Below, one piece after another: positions 1 through 7,400 of a DNA stretch of 10,033 nucleotides; the stretch's first letter is position 1, and each line of letters opens with the position of its first letter. The stretch is from CAYLMM01 sp964384825 (GTDB taxonomy: Bacteria > Krumholzibacteriota > Krumholzibacteriia > LZORAL124-64-63): positions 1 through 10,033 of the forward strand of contig CAYLMM010000072.1 in the NCBI GenBank assembly GCA_964384825.1. The letters run 5' to 3'. Below the pieces are notes generated by a model that saw only the letters and a program-made list of their open reading frames with translations, searched no databases and was not told the origin of the DNA. The translations under genes and the position numbers were made by a program.

Positions 1-2
1 TC

Positions 3-1763
3 TGCGGCTGCAGCACCGACGAGGTGCATCGCGAGATGGAGACGCGCTTCGACCGGGTCGAGCAGTCGGCCGACCAGGCCTGCCGCGGGATCATGAACGC
101 CGTCTGCCCCTCGTTCGGCGGCCGCGCCGACGACGATCGCGAGACGGTGATCACGGTCTTCAACACCCTGCCCCGACGCCGCACGGAGGTCGTCGAGCGG
201 ATGGTGGTGCTGCAGCCCTTCGGCCTGGACGTCGACGATCTGGAACTGATCGACGACAAGGGCCTGACCGTGCCCTTCACGGTCGCGCGGAAGGACTACG
301 TCGAGCGGTTCTGGGGCCTGGACTGGAGATCGGAATTATCGGGACCGCGGCAGCGCGAGCTCTACGACGTCTATCGCGAGCGGTTCGCCGGCAGGATGCT
401 GCGCGACGCCTCGCGGAAGGACGAATCCGACATCCACGCGGTGATCCGTTTCCGGGCCGAACTGCCGGCCCTGGGCTGCGCGCATTTCCGGTTCCGGCCG
501 AAGATGCGGGATGGGGCCGCGCCGGTGGTTTCGGAAATCGCTGCGGCCACGCCCGACGCGCCGCCGGTCGTTGTCGACGGCGCTCATCTGGCCAACGGTC
601 TTGTCGCGGTGCGGCTGCATCCCGACGGAACCTTCGATCTGCGCGACGGCGCGACCGGAGCCGAGTACCGGGGCCTGAACCGCCTGGTCGACGACGGCGA
701 CGTGGGCGACGAATACGATTTCTCGCCATGCCCGGGCGGCGGCGCGGTCGACGCTTCGGGCGCGTCCGGTGCGATTGAGGTGCTGGACGACGACGGTCTC
801 TGCGGGCGTCTGGAGGCTCGGTTCACGATGCGGCTGCCGGCGGAATTGGCCCCGGATCGCGAGGTCCGGTCGCACCGGATGATCGACTGCCCGGTGCGCG
901 TGCGGGTCGCGCTGCGGGCCGGCAGCCCGGTCGTCGACATCGAGACCGTCTTCGAGAACCGGGCCGCCGACCATCGCCTGCGGGCGCATTTCCCGACCGG
1001 ACTGCGCACCGACGAACTGGTGAGCGACGGGCATTTCTTCTGGAACCGCCGGCCGCTGGATCGTCATGAACGCGTCGACTGCGCGGGATGGGCGCAGCCG
1101 CTGCCCGAGACCTTGCCGCAGCAGGACGGCTCGCTGCTCGCGGAACCCGACCGCGGGCTGGCGGTGCTGAACCGCGGGCTGCCCGAGATCGCGCCGCTGC
1201 GCGCGGCCGACGGGACGGCGGGCATGGCCCTGACCCTGCTGCGCTGCGTGGGATGGCTCTCGCGCGACGACTTCGCCTCGCGCAACGACACCAACGCGGG
1301 GCCGACTTTGCCCACGCCCGACGCCCAGTGCCCCGGCGAGCGGCGGTTCCGTTACGCGGTGCTGCCTTTCGCCGGCGATCCGTTGGCCGCCGACGTGCCG
1401 GGCCTGAGCCGCCGCTGGCGCGTGCCGCCGCTGACCAAGCAGGGGGTGCTCGACGGGCTGCATCGGACCCGCGGCGGCCTGCTGGAAGTCGTGGGGGAGG
1501 GCGTGATCGTCACCGCCGTCAAGCCCAGCGAGACCTTGCCGGGGCGGATCGTGGTGCGGCTCTGCAACCTGAAATCGGAGAAGACCGCGGTCGAGCTGCG
1601 CTGCGGCGAGCCTCTGCACGGGGCCTGGATCGTCGATCTGCTCGAGGAGAACGAACTGCGCCGGCTGAGGCTGCGCGAAGGCGTCGACGGCGACGCCGCA
1701 CGGCTGCAGCTCGCGCCGCACGCCGTCGAGACGGTGATGCTGTGGCCGCTGCGCCGCGATTGA
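3..1763 (+). CDS. GH38 alpha-mannosidase family protein, C-terminal part (5' end outside window)
   Basis: The frame is open from the first in-frame codon (3) with no stop, so the gene begins upstream; the GTG at 24 is internal. The 586 visible residues begin in a stretch of the GCSTDEVHREMETRF type, which in bacterial GH38 enzymes lies at the end of the catalytic/middle helical region. The C-terminal all-beta mannosidase domain follows. Supporting motifs are GDEYDFSPCPGG (about residues 236-247), the strand VVDIETVFENRAADHRLRAHFPTG (given here only as a landmark: FENRAADHRL) and SDGHFFWNRRPLD. Family knowledge: GH38 enzymes are zinc-dependent retaining alpha-mannosidases, and bacterial relatives include mannosylglycerate hydrolases (MngB type). 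The catalytic Asp and zinc ligands are upstream, so activity and substrate cannot be judged here. It is probably cytoplasmic, but the N-terminus is unseen. It is followed on the same strand by a DMT transporter after 58 bases. Family assignment is firm; substrate is unknown. Confidence 0.88.
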   Translation, partial: CGCSTDEVHREMETRFDRVEQSADQACRGIMNAVCPSFGGRADDDRETVITVFNTLPRRRTEVVERMVVLQPFGLDVDDLELIDDKGLTVPFTVARKDYVERFWGLDWRSELSGPRQRELYDVYRERFAGRMLRDASRKDESDIHAVIRFRAELPALGCAHFRFRPKMRDGAAPVVSEIAAATPDAPPVVVDGAHLANGLVAVRLHPDGTFDLRDGATGAEYRGLNRLVDDGDVGDEYDFSPCPGGGAVDASGASGAIEVLDDDGLCGRLEARFTMRLPAELAPDREVRSHRMIDCPVRVRVALRAGSPVVDIETVFENRAADHRLRAHFPTGLRTDELVSDGHFFWNRRPLDRHERVDCAGWAQPLPETLPQQDGSLLAEPDRGLAVLNRGLPEIAPLRAADGTAGMALTLLRCVGWLSRDDFASRNDTNAGPTLPTPDAQCPGERRFRYAVLPFAGDPLAADVPGLSRRWRVPPLTKQGVLDGLHRTRGGLLEVVGEGVIVTAVKPSETLPGRIVVRLCNLKSEKTAVELRCGEPLHGAWIVDLLEENELRRLRLREGVDGDAARLQLAPHAVETVMLWPLRRD

Positions 1764-1768
1764 CCGCC

Positions 1769-1786
1769 GCCGGCCGGGCGGCCGGC
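1769..1786 (+). terminator. GC-only hairpin after the GH38 gene (possible weak terminator or attenuator)
   Basis: Six bases after the GH38 stop codon, a 7-bp perfect stem (1769-1775 pairing with 1780-1786) closes a 4-base loop GGGC. No U-tract follows, so this is not a classical intrinsic terminator. It could slow polymerase or protect a processed mRNA 3' end between GH38 and the transporter gene. In such GC-rich DNA a stem this size can arise by chance, so the call is tentative. Confidence 0.25.
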
Positions 1787-1811
1787 CGCTCCGCCGCATG
1801 CCCCGTCGATC

Positions 1812-1818
1812 GGGAGGA
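1812..1818 (+). promoter_or_regulatory. Ribosome binding site fixing the DMT transporter start
   Basis: GGGAGGA lies 3-4 bases before ATG 1822. This favours that ATG over the in-frame ATG at 1798, which would place the Shine-Dalgarno inside the coding region and add eight residues unlike a transporter N-terminus. Confidence 0.7.
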
Positions 1819-1821
1819 ACG

Positions 1822-2703
1822 ATGAGCCGACAGACCCGCGCCACCCTTTTCGGCCTCGCGGCCGTGCTGCTGTGGTCGACCGTGGCGACGGCCTTCAAGC
1901 TGACGCTGCGGCATATCGACCCCGCGCCGATGCTGCTGTGGGCCAGCGTGTTCTCGTCGCTGGCGCTGGCGGCGGTGCTGGCGGTCCGGGGCAGGCTGGG
2001 CCTGCTGGTCAGCGACGGCGCCGGGGCCTGGCGCCGGGCCGCCGGGCTGGGCCTGCTGAATCCCTTCCTCTACTACCTGGTGCTCTTCGAGGCCTACGAC
2101 CGCCTCCCGGCGCAGGAGGCCCAGCCGCTGAACTACACCTGGGCGCTGACCCTGGCGATGATGTCGATCCTCATCCTGCGCCAGCGCATCACCCGGCGCG
2201 ACATCCTGGCCGGGCTGGTCTGCTACGGCGGGGTGTGGATCATCTCGACCCACGGCGACATCCTCTCGGTGCGGTTCAGCGACGCGCTGGGCGTGGGCCT
2301 GGCCCTCGGCAGCACGATCATCTGGGCCCTGTACTGGGTGTGGAACACGGGCGACCGGCGCGATCCGACCGCGGCCCTGCTGCGCAACTTCATCTGCGGC
2401 ACGCCCCTGGTGGCGCTGTGGTGCCTGGCGGCCGGGAAGCTGCATCTTCCTTCGGGACCGGCCCTGCTGGGTTCGGCCTACATCGGGATGTTCGAGATGG
2501 GGTTCACCTTCGTGCTCTGGCTGGCCGCGCTGCGCCGGGCCGAGAACGCGTCGCGGGTGGGCAACCTGATCTTCCTGTCGCCGTTCCTGTCGCTGATCTT
2601 CATCAGCCGGCTGCTGGGCGAGGCGATCCTGCCTTCGACCTTCGTCGGCCTGGCGATGATCGTGGCGGGCCTGATCCTGCAGCGCACCGGAAGGAGGGCC
2701 TGA
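1822..2703 (+). CDS. DMT superfamily (EamA family) transporter
   Basis: The product is 293 residues, very hydrophobic, with about ten membrane helices (roughly residues 8-25, 35-55, 73-93, 103-119, 128-143, 155-173, 187-203, 211-234, 246-264, 270-286). This is the two-times-five-helix layout of two EamA repeats. The N-terminal helix AAVLLWSTVATAFK and the final helix ending LAMIVAGLILQRTGRR are typical of EamA proteins. Family knowledge: these inner-membrane carriers export or exchange small metabolites such as amino acids and related compounds; the substrate cannot be predicted from sequence. The start is set by a strong Shine-Dalgarno. The stop codon TGA (2701-2703) overlaps the ATG of mtfA, so the two genes are almost certainly cotranscribed and probably translationally coupled. 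The gene may share a transcript with the GH38 gene upstream, but no promoter can be made out in the 58-base gap. Confidence 0.9.
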   Translation: MSRQTRATLFGLAAVLLWSTVATAFKLTLRHIDPAPMLLWASVFSSLALAAVLAVRGRLGLLVSDGAGAWRRAAGLGLLNPFLYYLVLFEAYDRLPAQEAQPLNYTWALTLAMMSILILRQRITRRDILAGLVCYGGVWIISTHGDILSVRFSDALGVGLALGSTIIWALYWVWNTGDRRDPTAALLRNFICGTPLVALWCLAAGKLHLPSGPALLGSAYIGMFEMGFTFVLWLAALRRAENASRVGNLIFLSPFLSLIFISRLLGEAILPSTFVGLAMIVAGLILQRTGRRA

Positions 2704-3479
2704 TGTTCGGATTCCTGAAGCGCCGACGCCGCCGGAAGATCCTGGCGCTGCCGATGCCGGAAGCTTGGCGCCGGATCCTGGCCGAAGAGACGCCCTTCCA
2801 CCGCCGGATGCCCGCCGGCCTGCGCGAGGAACTGGAAGGCCTGGTGCGGGTGTTCCTGGCCGAGAAGACCTTCGAGCCCTGCGGCGGGATGGAGGTCGAC
2901 GACCGGGTGAGGGTGATCATCGCCGGACTGGCTTGCCAGCTGCTGGTCGGCCGCGAGACCGATGTCTATCCGCTGCTGCACTCGGTGCTGGTCTATCCCG
3001 ACACCTTCGTGGTCGACGTCGAATACGAGGACGAGAACGGCCTGCTGGTCTCCGATTCAGAGGAGAGGCTGGGCGAGTCGTGGGAGCGCGGATCGCTGGT
3101 GCTGTCGTGGGCCGACATCGAGCGCGACCTGGCCGCGCCGGCCGACGGCTACAACGTGGTGCTGCACGAGTTCGCCCATCAGATCGACGACGAGTCGGGC
3201 GAGACCGACGGAGCGCCGCCCTTGCCCGACGCGGTCGCGGCCGCCGCCTGGTCCGAGGTGATGGGAAGGGAGTTCGCGGCCCTGAACCGGGCCGTGGACC
3301 GGGGCCGGTCCACTCTGATCGACGAATACGCCGCCGAGAGTCCGACCGAGTTCTTCTCGGTCGTGACCGAGCTGTTCTTCGGGGCGCCGCGCCGCCTGCT
3401 GGCGCGGCACCCCGACGTCTACGCGCAGCTGCGCGAATTCTACCGTCAGGATCCGGCGGCATGGACCGTCGAGGCCTGA
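2703..3479 (+). CDS. mtfA: MtfA-type zinc-dependent peptidase (M90 family)
   Basis: The product is 258 residues, close to E. coli MtfA (265). It opens with a basic stretch MFGFLKRRRRRK, as many MtfA homologues do. The zincin motif HEFAH is at residues 155-159 (VLHEFAHQIDDESG), giving two His ligands and the catalytic Glu156. The downstream segment EYAAESPTEFFSVVTELFF (208-226) supplies the probable third ligand Glu223, and the C-terminus has the family ending YAQLREFYRQDPA. All expected catalytic residues are present, so the enzyme is likely active and cytoplasmic. Family knowledge: in enterobacteria MtfA binds the glucose repressor Mlc (DgsA) and affects PTS sugar regulation, and its peptidase activity has been shown on model substrates. 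No mlc or PTS gene is visible here. The ATG at 2703 is preceded by AAGGAGG (2691-2697) with a 5-base spacer, and the start overlaps the transporter stop as ATGA. The last 34 bases overlap the convergent mscS gene. Confidence 0.9.
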   Translation: MFGFLKRRRRRKILALPMPEAWRRILAEETPFHRRMPAGLREELEGLVRVFLAEKTFEPCGGMEVDDRVRVIIAGLACQLLVGRETDVYPLLHSVLVYPDTFVVDVEYEDENGLLVSDSEERLGESWERGSLVLSWADIERDLAAPADGYNVVLHEFAHQIDDESGETDGAPPLPDAVAAAAWSEVMGREFAALNRAVDRGRSTLIDEYAAESPTEFFSVVTELFFGAPRRLLARHPDVYAQLREFYRQDPAAWTVEA

Positions 3480-4291
3480 TGCAGGTGCACATCCTGCTGC
3501 GGGAAGGGGATCGTGACGCCCTGGCGGTCGAACTCCTCCTTGATGCTCTGGGTGACCTCGAACCAGACGGTCCAGTAGTCGTCCGGATGCACCCAGGGCC
3601 GCACCACGAAATCCACCGATGAGTTGTTCAGCTCCTTCACCGCGACCGTCGGCGCCGGGTCCTGCAGCACCTTGGGATGGTCGGCCAGGATCTTCTCGAG
3701 GATGCCCTTGGCCTGGCTCATGTCGTCTCCGTAGCTGATGCCGGCGATCATGTCCACCCGCCGCAGCCCGTTGCCGTTCACGTTGTTGATCACCTCGCCG
3801 GTCAGCTTCGAGTTGGGGATGATCACCTTCTGGTTGTCCAGGGTGTTGACCGTGGTGACGAACAGGCCGATGTCGGCGACCGTCCCCAGGTAGCCGGCCG
3901 CCTCGACCAGGTCGCCGACGCGGATCGGCTTGAAGACCAGGAGCATGATGCCCGAGGCGAAGTTGCCCAGCGATCCCTGCAGCGCGAAGCCGACGGCGAA
4001 TCCGGCGGCGCCCAGCACGGCGACGAACGAGGCCGTCTGCACGCCGAACTTGGCCAGCGCGGCGATCACCGCGAAGATCATCACCGCGATCTGGGTCATG
4101 CTCACGATGAATCCGGTCAAACCCGGATCGGCCTTGGCGCGCTCCATCGTCTTGCGGACCACGCGGCCCAGGAATCCCGAAACGATCCGTCCGACGATCA
4201 GGATGATCACCGCGCCGAGGATCTTCAGGCCGTATTCGGTAGCCAGCGGAATGAACGTGTCGAAGACCTGCTGGATCTGTTCCTGCTCCAT
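3446..4291 (-). CDS. mscS: Small-conductance mechanosensitive channel, MscS family
   Basis: The product is 281 residues, close to E. coli MscS (286). Helices fall at about 22-40 (TM1), 61-83 (TM2) and 86-118 (TM3). TM3 has the Gly/Ala-packed pore motif AVLGAAGFAVGFALQGSLGNF, here 91-111, followed by FKPIRVGDLVE and the beta domain with NTLDNQKVIIPNSKL. The cytoplasmic alpha/beta domain ends in IPFPQQDVHLH, the usual MscS C-terminus. Family knowledge: it is a homoheptameric inner-membrane channel that opens under membrane tension to release solutes on hypoosmotic shock. The ATG at 4291 is chosen because GGAGGG lies six bases upstream; an upstream in-frame ATG at 4387 would add 32 residues that do not look like MscS. 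It is in the same orientation as the uvrA-like gene, 157 bases downstream of it, and probably has its own promoter. Confidence 0.92.
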   Translation of the reverse strand: MEQEQIQQVFDTFIPLATEYGLKILGAVIILIVGRIVSGFLGRVVRKTMERAKADPGLTGFIVSMTQIAVMIFAVIAALAKFGVQTASFVAVLGAAGFAVGFALQGSLGNFASGIMLLVFKPIRVGDLVEAAGYLGTVADIGLFVTTVNTLDNQKVIIPNSKLTGEVINNVNGNGLRRVDMIAGISYGDDMSQAKGILEKILADHPKVLQDPAPTVAVKELNNSSVDFVVRPWVHPDDYWTVWFEVTQSIKEEFDRQGVTIPFPQQDVHLHQASTVHAAGS

Positions 4292-4297
4292 GTTCTT

Positions 4298-4303
4298 CCC
4301 TCC
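4298..4303 (-). promoter_or_regulatory. Ribosome binding site fixing the mscS start
   Basis: On the minus strand GGAGGG precedes ATG 4291 with a 6-base spacer. This supports the 281-residue protein over the longer reading from 4387, which has no homologous N-terminus. Confidence 0.7.
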
Positions 4304-4354
4304 GATTGCGGGTATGGCTGCGCCGGCTCCGGGCCGGGCTTCATGCCTGCGTAC

Positions 4355-4382
4355 AGGATATTGACACGAATCAGAAAGGAAA
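4355..4382 (-). promoter_or_regulatory. Candidate promoter for mscS in an AT-rich island
   Basis: On the minus strand TTTCCT (4377-4382) and TATCCT (4355-4360) are separated by 16 bases, about 60 bases before the mscS ATG. They match the sigma70 consensus at 3/6 and 4/6 positions. The match is weak, but the hexamers sit in the only clearly AT-richer patch of this spacer (about 4351-4392). That makes it the likeliest place for an mscS promoter. Confidence 0.27.
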
Positions 4383-4387
4383 GTCAC

Positions 4388-4434
4388 ATTCCGCGCGATG
4401 GAATCCGGCGATGGGGGCGGCGGCGGGGGCGGGG
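4388..4434 (-). terminator. C-rich segment plus small hairpin after the uvrA-like gene, possible Rho-type termination zone
   Basis: Directly after the uvrA-like stop codon the transcript strand is strongly C-rich (4413-4434, runs of five, five and four C). A 5-bp inverted repeat, ATTCC / GGAAT with a 7-base loop (4388-4392 and 4400-4404), comes next, and then a pyrimidine-rich stretch. A C-rich, G-poor transcript is what Rho loading sites look like; the hairpin alone is too small for intrinsic termination. The function is inferred from base composition only. Confidence 0.25.
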
Positions 4435-4448
4435 AGAGGATGGCCGCT

Positions 4449-7400
4449 TCAGCCCAGTCCGACGATCCGACCGCCGCGCGCGCCGCCGCCGGGGCCGAGT
4501 TCCAGCACCCGGTCGGCGCGCCGGACGATGCCCCGGTCGTGCACCGCGGCGATCACCGCGTGGCCGGCGTCGACCAGGCGGCGCAGCAGGTCGCCGAGGC
4601 GTTCGACGTCGGCGTAGTGCAGGCCGGCGGCGGGTTCGTCGAGCAGGAACAGCTTGCGCCCCTTGCCCGCGGCGGCCAGTTCGGCGGCCAGGTGCAGGCG
4701 CTGGCGCTCGCCGCCCGAGAGCGAACCGGTCGACTGGCCGATCTGCAGGTATCCCAGCCCGATCTCGTCGAGCAGGCGCAGCGGACCGGCGATCTTCGGG
4801 TCGTCGGCGAAGAGGTCCGCGGCGGCGGCGACATCGGTCTGCAGGATGTCGGCGATGCTGCGGCCGTCGAGGCGGCAGGCCAAAACCTCGGGAACGAAGC
4901 GCCGGCCGCGGCAGGCCGGGCAGACGGCCTGCACGTCGGCCAGGAAATCCATGCTCACCCGCACCACGCCGGCGCCGTTGCATTCTTCGCAGCGGCCGCC
5001 CTTCTGGTTGGGCGAGAAGTGGCGGGCGGTCAGCTTGGCGGCGCGGGCTTCGGGCAGGGCGGCCATCTTCTTGCGGATGTGATCGAGCACGCCGGTCGCG
5101 GTGGCGGGCATGCCGCCGCCGGCGGCTCCGGCCGCGCCGCGCCGGATCGGCACGACCGCCGCGAAGGCGTCCAATCCGGTGATCGAGGTGCAGCCCTCGG
5201 GACGGCCGCCCGCGGCCGAGGCCGCGATCACGCCGAAGATCAGGCTGGATTTCCCGCTGCCGGAGACGCCGGTGACCGCGGTCAGGCCGGTCACGGGCAG
5301 GTCCGCGTCCAGGTTCTTCAGGTTGTGCAGATGTGCGCCGCGGATGCTCAGGGCCGGAGCGCCGGATTCCGCTGACGCCGCGCGCGACGACCCCGGGGGC
5401 GCGGACTCCTCGGCCAGCGCGCCGGATTCGTCGATCTCGCCCCTTTCGCGCATGCTCCGCAGATATCCGCCGGTCAGCGAATCGGCGGACTCCATGATGT
5501 CCGCGGGGGCGCCGACGGCGATCACTGCGCCGCCCAGCCGGCCGGCCCCGGGCCCCATGTCCACGACGTGGTCGGCGCCCAGCACCACCTCCGGCGCGTG
5601 ATCGACCACGACCACGGTGTTGCCCCGGTCGCGCAGGCGCTCGATGACCGTCCACAACCGCCGGATGTCGCGCGGATGCAGCCCGAGGGTGGGCTCGTCC
5701 AGCACGTAGACCACCCCGCGCAGCTTCGCGCCGAGCTGGCGCGCAAGCTGCAGCCGCCGCGCCTCGCCGCCGCTGAGCGTCGCGGTGGGCCGGTCGAGGG
5801 TCAGATGCTCCAGGCCCACGTCGCGCAGGGCTTCGAGTCGCAGCAGGATCTCGGCGCGGAGCTGGTCGAGCCGAACCACGGATTCATCGCCCGGCGCGGC
5901 GAAGAAGTCGGCAGCCCCTTCGATGTCCATCGCGCAGAAATCGGCGATCGAACGGCCGGCGACCCGCACCGCCAGGGCCTCGGGCCGCAGCCGCAGCCCG
6001 CCGCAGGCCGAGCACCGGATGTCGGTCATCACCGCCCGCATTGCCTCGCCGCGGCGGTCGGCGTGCTTGCGCGAGTATTCCTCCTCGACCAGGGCCGAGA
6101 ATCCGACCCAGGGAGTCGTCAGGAGGTGCTTGCCTTTCCGCGCGCCCCTCTTGTACCGCCAGACCACGTCGAACTCGCGTTCGCCCGCGCCGCGGAAAGC
6201 GATCCCGCGGGCCCTGTCGTCGAGTTCGCGCCAGGGCCGGGAGAAGTCGATGCCCAGTTCCTCGCCGGCCTTGCGCAGCGTGGCGACGTAGCGTCCGTCC
6301 GTCTCGCCGTAATAGCGGCCGGTCTTGTGTCCGTCGAGCGCGCCGTCGAGCAGCGATCGTTCGGGATGGGTGATCAGCTTGCGCGGATCGCAGACCGTGC
6401 GCACGCCCAGGCCGCGGCATTCCGGGCAGGCGCCCTGGTGGCCGTTGAACGAGAACAGGCTCGACAGCGGGCGTTCGCCGCCGGCGAATCCCTCGCCCGC
6501 CCGCGACATCATCAGCCGCAGCAGGGGATGGATCCCGATCGAGGTGGCGACGGTCGAGCGCGGTCCGGGCGCCGCCGAACCCCGGCCCACCGCGATCGCC
6601 GGCATCAGCCCGGCGCAGCTTTCCAGGTCGGGGCGGTCGCGGCCGGTCAGTTGCTGCCGCACGTAGGTCGAGAAGTTCTCGGCGTAGCGGGCGCGGCCCT
6701 CGGCGAACAGGGTGTCGAAGGCCAGCGAGGTCTTGCCGCTGCCGCTGACCCCGGTGACCGCGGTGATCCGGCCGACCGGGATGTCGACGTCCACGCCGCG
6801 CAGGTTGTGGGTGCGCACGCCGCGCAGGCGGATGGGGGCGTCGGGATCGACCGGCGGTTCGGCGCCGGCGTCGGGCGCGGCGCCGGCGCCGGTCCCGGCC
6901 GCAAGGCTCGCCCCGGCCCGGGCCTCGGTCAAAGCCCGCCCGGTGGCCGAATCCGCGACCCGCGCCAGTCCCTGCGGCTCGCCCGCGTAGAGCAGGCGCC
7001 CGCCGGCATCGCCGCTTTCGGGACCCAGATCGATCACGTGGTCCGCGGCGGCGATCAGGTCGGGATCGTGCTCGGTCACGACCACCGTGTTGCCCGCCTC
7101 GACCAGCCTGTCGAGCGCCCGCAGCAGCAGCGAGACGTCGGCGGCGTGCAGCCCGGTGGTCGGTTCGTCCAGCACGTACAGGGCGCCGCGGCCGCGGGGC
7201 CTGCCCAACTCGGCGGCCAGCTTCACGCGTTGGGCCTCGCCGCCCGACAGGGTCGTCGACCGCTGGCCCAGCGCCACGTATCCCAGGCCCAGGTCGACCA
7301 GGGCGTCGAGCATCGGGGCCATCTTCGGCGAGTCGGCGAAGAACCGGGCCGCCGCGGCGATCGACATCTCCAGCACCTGATGGATGTTCTTGCCGCGGTG

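Noticed and set aside
336..1898. A 520-residue open frame on the minus strand opposite the GH38 gene
   Set aside because: It is antisense to a well-supported GH38 domain, is rich in Arg, Gln, Pro and Ala, and shows no recognisable motif.
1872..2702. Extension of the mtfA frame upstream through the transporter gene
   Set aside because: It overlaps the membrane-helix coding frame of the DMT gene and gives a Gly/Ala/Pro-rich sequence. The ATG at 2703 has a strong ribosome binding site and the family N-terminus.
4361..4389. Perfect TTGACA on the plus strand (4361-4366) as a promoter
   Set aside because: The hexamer 17 bases downstream (TCACAT) matches only 3/6, and no plus-strand gene follows, since the next 5 kb are coded on the minus strand.
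3677..5182. A 501-residue open frame on the plus strand across mscS, the spacer and uvrA
   Set aside because: It spans two real genes in antisense, has low-complexity composition and lacks a convincing start.
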